This document shows positions 11,280 through 22,061 of a DNA stretch of 64,000 nucleotides, one piece after another. Below the pieces are notes generated by a model. The model was given only the letters and a program-made list of their open reading frames with translations, did not search any database and was not told the origin of the DNA. Numbering within the stretch: position 1 is the stretch's first letter; each line of letters opens with the position of its first letter. The stretch is from Gossypium raimondii (taxonomy: Eukaryota; Streptophyta; Magnoliopsida; Malvales; Malvaceae). The stretch is from assembly GCF_025698545.1 (NCBI RefSeq), contig NC_068575.1, positions 60,831,980 through 60,895,979 of the forward strand. The letters run 5' to 3'. Both the position numbers and the translations under genes were made by a program.

Positions 11280-12775
11280 GGGCAAATAATCAATAAAAGT
11301 TCTTTTATTTTTAAAATTATCGAAATGGGTTAGATTCTGAATTAATTACCGAAATGGACCATTTTCTCCTAAAACGCGTCCACGTCAGCGCGTTGTCAGG
11401 AGATAAAGCAGAAAAACGCTTCCTCAAGGAAGCGCTTTGTCCACGTGGGCAGAAAACGCTTCCTTGAGGGAGCGCTTTGTGTCCACGTAGACAAAGTCTT
11501 TCCCCATTTTTTAGGATTTAAGGTTTTTTACAATTAGAGTTAGGGTTTTGGGTTTTTGAGTTTTTAGATTTCAAGGTTTTAAGAAAATAAATAAGGATTT
11601 AAGGTTTAAGGTTTCTTAATTAAATTAATTAAAAATTTAAAAATTAAAATTATTTATTAAGTCTAACTTTAGTTAAATATTAATTACAATTATTATATTT
11701 TTCTCGAATTTTGAATTTAAACTTCTACAATTTAAAATATATATTAAATATTAAAATATTAAAATTTATGTTAAATTCCATTAAATAAAGTTATTAATAC
11801 TTATTTATAAATCATTCACTAACAATCAATAAAATATTTACCCATAATCTTAAGACCTTAATTAATGAATTATTATTCCTAAAATATTCTATTATTAATA
11901 TGATTGTATTATATTAAATTTCATGTATTTTTTGCATATTATATTATATTAATATTTTTAATTTATTATAAATTTAAAATTACAGCAAAAGATAAATTTA
12001 AATATATAAACTTTTAACTCTTTTTCTGTTTTTCATAAAAAAACTCTTTTTCTATTTTAAAATTTGAAAATACAAAAATTCATTATATATTTTATTTTTA
12101 ATTTATTATTAAAATTATTTTAATAAATTTAATTTTACTAAAAACATTTAATTTTATTAGTTTATTTTTGGGCAAATAACCAATAAAAGCCCATTTATTT
12201 TAAAATTACCGAAATGGGCTAGGTTCGAAATGGGTCAAAGTTTAAAATATATAACGAATAACAACTAGTTTTATTTGATTTTTCCTTAAAACTCTAAATA
12301 CTAAACCCCAATCTAATTTTTAAAATTTTATAATTAATTTACTCAAGTAACCCTAAATCCTAATTTATTTGATTTTTTCCTTAAAACCCTAAACACTAAA
12401 CCCTAATCTAATTTTTTAAAATTTATAATTAATTTACTCAAGTAACCCTAAACCCTAATTTATTTAATTTTTTTCTTAAAAGCACAAACTCTAAACTCTA
12501 ATCTAATTTTCTAAAATTTATAATTAATTTAATTAAGAAACCCTAAACCCTAAACCTTTATTTATTTAATTTTTCCCTTAAAACCTTAAAATCTAAAAAC
12601 TCAAAAACCCTAAAACCCTAACTCTAATTGCAAAAAGCCCTAAATCCTAAAAAACCCTTAAAATCTTAAGAAAGCGTTTTCTTGCTTTATCCCCTGACAA
12701 CGCGATGACGTGGACGCGTTTTAGGGGGAAATGATCTATTTCGGTAATTAATTCAGAACCTGACTCATTTCGGTA
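11280..12775. mobile_element. ~1.5 kb fold-back element with long inverted arms
   Basis: The left arm begins GGGCAAATAATCAATAAAAG at 11280 and runs to about 11610. Its reverse complement is at about 12560-12775. Both share TTCTGAATTAATTACCGAAAT and CTAAAACGCGTCCACGTC, followed by a region rich in AGGGTTTTGGGTTTTTGAG-like words. The left arm contains an extra ~60 bp internal duplication around 11416-11490 (palindromic CTTCCTCAAGGAAG beside CACGTGG) not seen in the right arm. A second copy of the outer end lies at 12170 (GGGCAAATAACCAATAAAAG), so a related element is nested or the element is rearranged. No coding capacity is visible, which fits a non-autonomous Mutator-like or fold-back transposon. 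The superfamily is not proven because the right end lacks the outermost ~40 bp and no target duplication is clear. Confidence 0.7.
12290..12650. repeat. Degenerate telomere-like CCCTAAA words
   Basis: Within the right part of the fold-back element, AAACCCTAAACCCTAAACC-like words recur in imperfect form (for example near 12385, 12445, 12540 and 12610), in ~80-90 bp blocks that also share TTTATAATTAATTTACTCAAG. The blocks look like tandem duplications that contain telomere-like words rather than a true telomeric array. Confidence 0.5.
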
Positions 12776-12799
12776 ATTTGAAAAATTTATAATTAATTA

Positions 12800-12895
12800 A
12801 ATTAATTAAACCATTACCCTAAATTACCGTATAGTTAATTCGGTTTGGATTGCACCATTTTTATATTAATTATACGGTAATGGTTTAATTTTATT
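12800..12895. repeat. Small inverted repeat, ~95 bp
   Basis: ATTAAACCATTACC near 12803 is mirrored by GGTAATGGTTTAAT near 12880, with ACCGTAT/ATACGGT inside each arm. It could fold into a hairpin and resembles a very small MITE or its footprint. Confidence 0.5.
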
Positions 12896-14486
12896 TTGTG
12901 ATTCATCGATAGTTCAGTATTGTAATAAATTAATACTTTTGATTCCTCATACATGTATTTATAATTGTACTCGTAGCATTGTTAAAAGTAATTTGGGTCA
13001 AATTCGCAAGAACATTAGACAAAAAATTTTAATTCAATTTTGGGTTGTATTCTATTTTATTAATCGATAAATATGAATGTTATACATAAATTTTGATTTA
13101 AAATGTAAATTTATATAAAAAGATTTAATTTGTACAATTTTATATATGAAAATCTGATTTTATTCAATTTTCATAAACTATATAATTTTACATTCATAAA
13201 TTGCACACACAAGTAACTGTATTAATCGGATATGAAATTTTTTATATATTCATTTCTTTAAATGTGTACACTTGAATCAATACCAAAGGTTCATATCAAC
13301 CACAATTCAAGTTTCACGATATAATTACATCAAATCAAACATTTATCTTTTCTATTAATAATATTTTAATCTCTTGAAATATTATAAAATTACATTCTAG
13401 GCTTAAAAATTATAAATTCAATCTTTAACCTCTTATATAAAATTGATGGATTATAGTAAGCTCTAATGTCCTTTTCTATTTGGGTCTAATTAAATATAGA
13501 TTTGAAATGGAGCCCCAAAAGCTCCTTTATTGATAGGTGTATGCATCTAGTAGAGTTGGATTTTAACCAAAAAGCTTAGCTCAATTTAAAATTTGAAACC
13601 CATGATAACAAATATTAAAAAGTGCATTTTTAAAATTTTATTTAGGGTAGAAATTAGACTTTGAGTTCTTTTGGACTGAGGATTCATGTTTGCACTATAT
13701 ATTTATAAATTTTATTTCAAAAATAAAAGAGTATAATTTCATTTGTCTTGATATTGCATGCTCACCTTTTAAATAAATATAAACAATAGCTTAAAGTAAT
13801 CCATTGAATTGAATATTTATTGGATGACATTTCTCATTTAATTAACCCTTTAATCTCTTTCCATATTTTTCTAATTAAAAAAAAGCCAAAGAAAAGATTA
13901 ATTCTTTTATTTTTATTGACATTATAATCATTATATTAATGGGGAAATGAAATTTAGTTAAGCATCCGATTCTTCTTTTGCTATTTGCATATTAAAAAAC
14001 ATAAATCTAAATCCATTTATTCGACGTGTTTATTCTCTTTATGTTATTAATTATGTATATTAATGAAAATATTTAATTTCATTACTTATTCAAAGCAAGG
14101 CAATGGTGAAGTTATTATTTATCACTTGGTGATAACACGAGTTTAAATTCTATCATTATCTCGCTATCTTTTACAAGATTGTAACAACCGAAAGATTTTT
14201 CTTACAATTAATGTAGAATTATTTTATTAATATTAAGGGTACTTAAGAAGAAATTGTCATTCAATTTATGTATTTGGTTTTATAATTCATATAAATTTGT
14301 TGATAATATTAGGGGATACTTAATACCCAACTTGAAAAAAAAAATTCTCGTGCGTATTTGGAAAAACAACAATTTCGTTGTTTTCCAAAGAATGTAATGG
14401 AGTGCCAACGAGTCTATCAAAATCTCATATAGCTGGGTTAAGCGGCAATAAGTTAGATCGACAATCCCTTCGAAGGATAATTAGGT
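12896..14486. other. Intergenic, AT-rich, nothing recognised
   Basis: Low-complexity AT-rich sequence. No ORF above background and no clear repeat termini seen by eye. Confidence 0.4.
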
Positions 14487-14890
14487 TCAGTTAAATGTTG
14501 ATGGTGTTGTACAGGTGGAATCTGGTTTTGTTACCTCAGGAGGAGTCTTGAGAGATCAGGGAGGAAAGTGGATATTAGGCTATAATAGGTGCTTGGGGAA
14601 TTGCTCAGTATTCAATGTTGCACTTTGAATGTTTTGCTGAGTAAGAGGTTTGAAAGAGTTATAATTCAGATTGATAGCATAGAAGCTGTAAAGGCTATTC
14701 AAGACTACACCAAGACACCTTCGAATTCTGCATTGATTAGGTGGATTCACCAACTGTTGATGAAGGTTGGGAATTGACTTCTATAGTACGTGCCTAGAGA
14801 TAGTAACAAGGATGCTAATTGCATAACTAAAATGATTTCCTATAAAGAGGAAGGCTTGATTATTATGGAACAACCTAATATATTAAATTA
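14487..14890 (+). pseudogene. RNase H-like (RVT_3) domain fragment, broken
   Basis: In pieces this stretch reads like the plant RNase H-like domain found at the 3' end of LINEs and in many stray host copies: VKLNVDG near 14493, GGVLRDQGGKWI near 14540-14575, then a frameshift, then FERVIIQIDSIEAVKAI near 14650-14697 and a terminal P-R-D-S-N-K-D-A-N near 14785-14815 where the family has RDxNxxAD. Catalytic acidic positions (DG and the D of QIDS) are present, but a frame change near 14590-14630 and a TGA at about 14776 break it. Only the domain is present, so it is a retrotransposon-derived or decayed copy. Confidence 0.7.
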
Positions 14891-16889
14891 ATGCGATTTT
14901 GGTTATTTATAAAAATATATATTTAATTATATTATGAAAACAATCTTCAAAGGAAGTATTATAATTGAACTAAACTTTCCAATCATTGCAATGAAAAAAT
15001 ATATAAGAAATGCTATAGCGTTCAAAACATTATCAAATATAGATATTGGAATAGTGATATATAAAATATTTATACCTCTTTTAATTAAATATTCGTATAT
15101 AATACCACGCTTAGATAGCATAGGTCTTAGGCATGAATTTTCTATGGGCCAATGGCTCAAGAAAAAAAAAAAAGGAACAAGTTTCCTCTTATTGGCATCC
15201 ATGTTCTGGAATAGTTTTCTAAATCAATATTTTTTTAAATTGAATCGATGATCGATCGGTTAAGTTGACATTTCATCAATTTGATCGATTTAATTAAAAA
15301 ATTATTAAAATATTGTCCATGTCTTAAATTGAGCCTATAAAGAATTTTGCAATATAGAGAAATTCATGGTAGAATTAAAATTTATATTCAAAAAAACTCT
15401 CAGGTAGAAGAAAGTATTGATAAAGATTGAAGAGAGTAACATGATGATGAATATATTCGACCGTTAATCCTCAAACCTTTTGCCGTCATGTGGCTATTGG
15501 GTGAACGAGAGTCTCTGAAGACTAAGTTGTTGTCCCTTGCATGTAATTGATTACAGCATACGTCCTTGATTCAACAAGAAAATGTCTCTAACAGCTTAAC
15601 AGATCTTTCCTTTTGACTTATGACAAGTACTATTATTGAAAGTTGATTGCTACTTATTTTTGTGAATTTTGCATTGGAATAACAATTTCTTGTACGAAAA
15701 TATATTCACAATTTCCGAATTAAATTATAATATATGTAACTATTACAAACATCCAATCACGATTAAAGAGAAAAAGAAAAAGTAATGACCTCAACTATTG
15801 AAATCGTTTCCTTATGGTAACATTACTTAATATTTTTCTTCTCTATTTATTTTTAACAACATTTACCTTGGCTTCCTCCAATAATTGGGTTTTGTGGGGA
15901 GTTCAATCATCTATGGCAGTTGGGTATGATCGATAGTGTTGGGACAGTGCACAGATGTAGCGTGAAGAAAAGGGTAGAACAAAGGACAGTAGGCCCATTT
16001 ATTTATGGACTTTATGATGATGTGAATCTAATTTTGCTTGTTTCTGTTTTATTATGTTGCATGGTTGTGTATGGGATTTTGTGTTTGTACTCAACCATGC
16101 TTGCCTTTTTATCTCTTGTTTTCTTTCTGTTTTATGCCACATGTAACCATGAAAACTGGCCCAAATCCCTTCGCTCGTTGCCTTTTACCACGTACATTCG
16201 AGAATGAGAGAAAGACATCGCTGACACTGGTTTTTTTTTTTTTTTGACGATTCATCATTTAAGATATGATTTTTTGACACTGGTCGATGCATTGCCCGTA
16301 GCAATTGGCGTTGGAAGCGGTTTAAACATTTGCTTAGTCCATGTTGCGGGTATTAGGCCTCCCAACAAGAATCCGAGACAGGACTTACGTAATATGGAGA
16401 TTGGGGTTGGAAATTTCCGACACAGGAAGCAGGTAAGTAGTCGGAATGTGGGAATGTCCAGGGTAACTCAAGCTTAGTTGTAGGCGATTTGATAGCTCCG
16501 GAGAAGGGGTTTACAAGGATAATATTGAAGTGTGATAATGATGTAATTGTACACGTGATTAAAGAGTAATTGGAGGAGTCAAGTCTTTCCACACTTGTGA
16601 AGATCAGCATTCAGGAATTATGCCCACGACAATGACAGGCATGGAGGGTATCTTACTTAGTGATGTAATGGGTATAACTTATGAGAGTACTTGTGATTGA
16701 TTTGTAATTTCGAATAATTATTCCTTTTATTACCTCTCGTTTATTTAAATAATTATGCTGATTTTTTTAAATTTAAGGATTTTTGTTCATTCTATTGATA
16801 TTTATTGATATATATTATTTTTAAGAGAGACAAAGTGAAAACATGTCTTATAGGGTGCGTTTTACTAAAATTTGATAATTTAACTTTTT
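14891..16889. other. Intergenic, possible degenerate fragments only
   Basis: AT-rich to 15850. From 15880 to 16680 the composition is more balanced and there are short ORFs (15920-16207 is hydrophobic), but none resembles a known family. Around 16495-16565 a frame reading GFTRIILKCDN is weakly like another RNase H-type fragment. I do not claim a gene. Confidence 0.35.
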
Positions 16890-17660
16890 AGTTAAATGGT
16901 TAAATGTTAATATTTTTGTCATTGAGCCTCGGTTCGATTGCTTTTCTATTCACATTTGTATTTTTATTTCAGGTTGTTTTAAGCTTTTATTTTTACTTTT
17001 AATTAATATTTTAATATATTATCTCTTTTGGTTAGATAATTAGATAATTGTGATTTCATTTTGAGTCCTAGATTCAATTCCTCGATACACATTTTTATAT
17101 TTTTATTTCATTTGTTTAAAGCTTTTGTTTACTTTTAATTAATTTTATAATTAATAAATATATTATTTTCAAGTTTTTAATTAATAATTCTCATATTTAC
17201 AAAATAAAATAATAAATATTTAATTATTTTTAAAAACATCAACTAATTCTTTTGATATATTTTTCTTTATATATAATATTTATATGTCAAATATTTATTT
17301 TCTTCACCTATATTGTGGGTATGGTGATTTCTAATATGGATTAAAAGTTAAATACTACACATACAAAAAATATATTTACTAAAATAATTATATTTGCAAT
17401 AATTATTTGATTTTATAAATAAAAGAGTTATTAACTAAAAGATGAATTAAAATAAAAATTGAAAATAATATATTTATTAATTATAAACATTAATTAAAAA
17501 TTGAAACAACATAAAATAAAAAAATACATATTAAAATGCTTATAATAAAATTGAACCTGTGACTCAAAGATGAATTTGCAATTATCTAACCATTTAACCG
17601 AAGAACTAACATGTTAAAAATATAATTAAAAATAAAAAAAAAACTTGAAACAGCATGAAA
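16890..17660. repeat. Imperfect tandem and inverted repeat region
   Basis: Two similar blocks occur at about 16900-17000 and 17035-17130 (each with TTGGTTAGATAATT-like or GTTAAATGGTTAAAT-like starts followed by TTTTTATTTCA and AAGCTTTT). A reverse-oriented relative lies at 17500-17660 (AAACAACATAAAATAAAAAA, CAATTATCTAACCATTTAAC). This looks like a decayed fold-back repeat of unknown class. Confidence 0.45.
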
Positions 17661-17699
17661 TAAAAAAAATAAAAATGTGAAAGAGAGAAATTGATGTTG

Positions 17700-18010
17700 T
17701 AGATTGGAGAAAAAAGCTGTTTGGATTTTGATTCATAGATTCATGAAGTTCAAAACTTCTTCATGAAAAAAAAATTGAACTATAGAAGAGTGGGGGAAGA
17801 AGAGTTTTTAATTGGTACAAATAGAGAACACTATACAACAACGATTTTAACAGTACATCAACTTTAAAATTTAAATTTTTTGATTAATCTAATAATTATT
17901 TTGTTACTTTTTAAAATTTAATGACTAGAATTTAAATTTATTAATAATTTAATGACGTTAATTCTTAACTAACTTTTCTTTTTTGAGTGGTTGTATGCCA
18001 TAGATTACCT
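17700..18010. repeat. Dispersed MITE-like repeat, copy 1
   Basis: The stretch from GATTGGAGAAAAAAGCTGTT through GTACAAATAGAGAA to AATTTAATGACGTTAATTC matches, with divergence, 21280-21560. It is a right-half copy of the fold-back family described at 21045. Confidence 0.55.
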
Positions 18011-21000
18011 TAAAGGATGTTTTATTAATCATATTTTGTAACTATCACTTGAAGATAATAACTTTCAAAAAAAGAAGCAGACAATCACTTTTTACGCATA
18101 GTTAATTTACTATACATTCTCAATGCATGCGACAAAGAGTGAGTACTATATCAAGGCACCAGCTCCATGACTTCTATCTTCACTTTACAAGTCTCTTTTA
18201 TAATTTAAAAATAATAATAATGAAAATATTAAACATGGACAAGTGACGAGTTCACTTAGCACATGGTGCATCAACCCATCATAAGGCATTGATAAAGAAG
18301 CTTTCAAGGAGTTTCTTTCCCTTGCTTACCCTGTTTTTCCTTCTAGGGTTGCAAGTTAGGCTAGGGTCAATTTTTTCTTTAAATGAGTAAATTTTATCAA
18401 AAAATTGACATTTGTGTAACCCACAACTCAACCACCATGCAAATTAAAGAATTAAAATAAAAAAACCATGTGGTTCGATAATCATGTCTAATTTACTTTC
18501 AAGAGATTCACCATGACTCAACCTTTAAACTTCCAGAAATGAGCACGCAACTTAAAAGAACTTAATTATAGGACTCAGCAAACCAAAACGGTAAGATATT
18601 CTTACGCTCTTTGCTCAACCATTGTGTAAACCATCATCAATCTATGATGATATTATATCTATGTTTATATATAATTTATTTTTAATATATAAATTTATAT
18701 GTTATCAATGTACCAAATACAAATCATCGTGTCAATTAAAAAATATATAAAATATGTGAAGAGGAATGGTTAGGCATTGATGGTAATGTGTCTCGAAGGA
18801 TCTCAATGTTAGACAGAAACATCATTAGGGACCGACCCTTTTTGTACCCACAGTTTAAATAGTTGGGCCCATCTATCTATTCGATTAATTTGTAATGATC
18901 ATTGTGCTTTGTTTAGTTCAGTATTTAAAATTATTTCATTCAATCATTGTTAAAAAAATTCTAGCAATGAAATATATCAAAGTTAAGGTCAGTGTTGTAA
19001 TGTTTATATAATAAAGTAAATAATTTGGATATCTAAATATTTTTAAATTTAATTAGATTTTGGCACATTATAAAAATAAATATCTAATAAATTGGCTTAA
19101 TTCATGATTTGGGTTTTGAAATATATTTATTTTTTCATTTGGTAATTAATTTTTTTGTCTCAATTTGATACCTTAAGTATGCATCCGTCATATTTTTGGC
19201 TTCATTTCTTTTATAAAAATTAAAAAATCTAATAGCCAATTACAAAGCGCCAAGTGGTAGTTTTATGTAAAAACAAATGTTTTTATCAAATATGTATACA
19301 TGTTAAAAAACAAAAATGGAAATAAATATATAAAAATAAAGAAATATATATAAATTATAAAAATAAATTTTACAAAATAAGAAATTAAAATAAATTGCTT
19401 GAAATTGATAATATTACTACAAAAATATATAAAATTTTAAAATTTTAAAATAATTTTTATAAAATAATCTAAAATTATTTAAATTTCAAGGTTTTGTTTT
19501 GCTTGAAATTTAAATAGTTTTTTAACTTTTATGACAATTTTCCATTTTATCTATTATTTTGGCTTTTAAATTTTATTATTATATATTTAGAATTTTATAA
19601 AGAATTTAAACTTTTATAATTTTTATATATTATATATGATTTTTTACATTTTAATCAATATAATATATAATATTAGAAAATAGAAAGAAAAAAAACACGT
19701 GGCATACTTTTTAGCATCACGTGGCAGATCAACACCGATCAACAGTTGTTCAATGCCGGTCAATGGTTGATCAACATTGGTCAATGATTGGTCAAAATCA
19801 TCAGTGTTTTTTAAAATTTAAGCCTAATAATTTTATGGTTAGTATTTGGTACAAAACAAGGTACTTTTTTTTTAATTCCACAACCAATCTTAAAATTTTG
19901 TCATGATTCTTTTTTTTTTACTATATCCCTATAGGACATTTGTTAACTCCTGACCCTACTTGTGGAGTCTAAAAACTCTACTAAAAATGTACTAAAATTT
20001 TTTCCATAGATTTATTAAACATTAACATAAAAATTAAATATAACTTTAATTAAAATTATATTATTTGGATTCATCAATGGTATAATTATATTTTTTAATG
20101 TTCTTGATTTCCTTTTCATCATATACTCTGAAGTTTTGCTTTCACTAATGCAAAATTCTCTTTCCAATATCATTTATGTTCGTTTTGTAGTTTATGTTTG
20201 AAGTTTGTGATTGTTTCCCCTAATAATGTCATTTTCAAGGTGTAAACTTGTGTTCTTCTTTTAAAAGTGTAATGCATTTTATCACTACACCCAACATTTA
20301 TCAATTGTAAAATAAATAATAATGATATCAATTAGAATAAGTTGAAGGAAATTACCCTTGAAGGTTTATTATTATCATTGGGTATTTTTTTCCTCTTATC
20401 TTATGAATAAATAATTATAAAAGAAAAGGAAAGTTAAAGAAACAAAATTATGTATTTTATTTTGTTTTGATAGATAAAATTAACAAAGGAAAATAAATTA
20501 AGAGAATATTTATAATTTTGTTTGATTAAATTATGAAAAATTAAGGAAATGATTGATTATAATGTTTTTTTATCAATTATGTTCCTTTATAAAATAACTA
20601 AAGTAAAAATTGATAATATAGAGATGTAATTTCACATCTTTAATAAAAATAAAAATAAAAACTCACTTTCATTTTCTAGCTTTTCAAAGAGAAATTCAAC
20701 TCCTCCTATTTTTCCTTACTCAAACAAAATAAACTATCCAAACAATGGATAGATGCTATTTTTCCTTCCCTTCCTTTCCCTGGTTTTAATGCAATCCAAA
20801 CATAATGTTATTTTTAACATTGAGTAAATTAATTATTTTAAAAATTAAAGTAATTTATTTTTTTGTCAATTTCAAAGTGTGCAACTAATATTGAGAAAAT
20901 TTGTTGTTATATTAATCAAAATTATATATAATTAACGGAAAACATTAACGCTGTGATTAACTGTCTTTAGTTGCTCACTTTTGAATTTGATTGGGATTAA

Positions 21001-21040
21001 ATTGCCCATTTTACAAAGAAATTGGATTCTTGTAAAAGGA
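18011..21040. other. Intergenic, AT-rich; W-box-like cluster near 19758
   Basis: No gene recognised. At 19720-19800 a short repeated tract has GATCAAC and GGTCAATG words; three GGTCAA (reverse W-box core) copies lie at 19758, 19779 and 19790. The tract is ~2.3 kb from the nearest start codon, so a regulatory role is speculative. Confidence 0.4.
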
Positions 21041-21044
21041 TTGA

Positions 21045-21572
21045 CTCTAAAGTCATTAAACTATTAGTAACTTCAAAATGTTTCAAAATTGTCATTGAAC
21101 TATTTGAAACTTTTCATTTAAGTCACTAAACTATTCAAAAGTTTTTGGTTAAGTTATCGAGTTAATATGGTTTTTTTAAAAGTCTGGCTAGCGAGCTCTA
21201 AGCAGCGGTTCAACGATTGGTATGGTGAATCAGTGCCCATCAATGAGTAGAAGAACATACCTTAGATCTAAATAGATTTGACGGTTAGTGTTGAAAATCA
21301 GAGAAGAAAGTTGTTTGAATTTTAGTTCGCAAATTCGAAACGTTTAAAGTCGTTTTATGAAAATAATTGAATTGTAGAAGGGAAGGGAAATAAAGCTTTC
21401 GATTGATGCAAGTGGTGTAAATAGAGAAGTCCATATAGTAGCTATTTTAACAATCCAGTGACTTAAATAAGAAATTTCAAATAGTTTAGTGATCATTTTG
21501 TAACATATTAAAATTAAATGATCAAAATATAAATTTACTAATAGTTTAATGATCTTTGGTATAGTTTACCCT
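21045..21572. mobile_element. ~530 bp fold-back MITE, copy 2 of local family
   Basis: The left end AAAGTCATTAAACTATTAGT (21050-21069) is mirrored by ACTAATAGTTTAATGATCTT at 21538-21557. The inner parts also pair, for example CATTGAACTATTTGAAAC against TTTCAAATAGTTTAGTGATC. No ORF is present. The flank reads TAGTTTACCC. Related right-half sequences are at 17700-18010 and 38870-39070. It lies ~490 bp upstream of the bHLH start codon. Confidence 0.7.
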
Positions 21573-22061
21573 AAAATTATTTATTTAACATTTCAATAAA
21601 TTGAAAACCCCATTTTGAAAGGAAAAAAATAAATTGAAAATCCCCCCCAAAAATAAAAAAGAAAACAAAAGACATGAAGCTAAAAAGGGCACCGTGCACA
21701 TTGCGCATCCCTATTTTTTCCTTTTCCTTTCCACTCCATCCAAACAAAGATCAGATCTCTTTCTCTATCTCTCTTAATCAGCTTGTTGAAAGAGCAGTAT
21801 CTCTTCATTTCTTTCGCTACACTTTCCCTTTTGTCAACTCGTTAAATAGTCTCCCCCAATCATCCATCCCACTTCGATAACTTAAACCCTCTCCCATCCC
21901 ATCACCCCAAAAACCCAAACTTTAACCAGAAAAAAAGAACCCACTTTTCCCCCTTTTTTATTTTTTTATTTTTTCCTGTTCTTTTAAAGAACCCAAGATT
22001 TTGGATCCAAGTACGAAACCCAAACTCTCATCCTGTTTTTAATGAAAAAGGGTCTTTCAGA

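Noticed and set aside
12290-12650. Interstitial telomere array
   Set aside because: The CCCTAAA words are irregular and embedded in longer ~80-90 bp repeats of a transposon, so not a true telomeric tract.
15920-16247. Two overlapping hydrophobic frames
   Set aside because: No homology recalled, no splice or promoter context; hydrophobicity follows from T-rich sequence.
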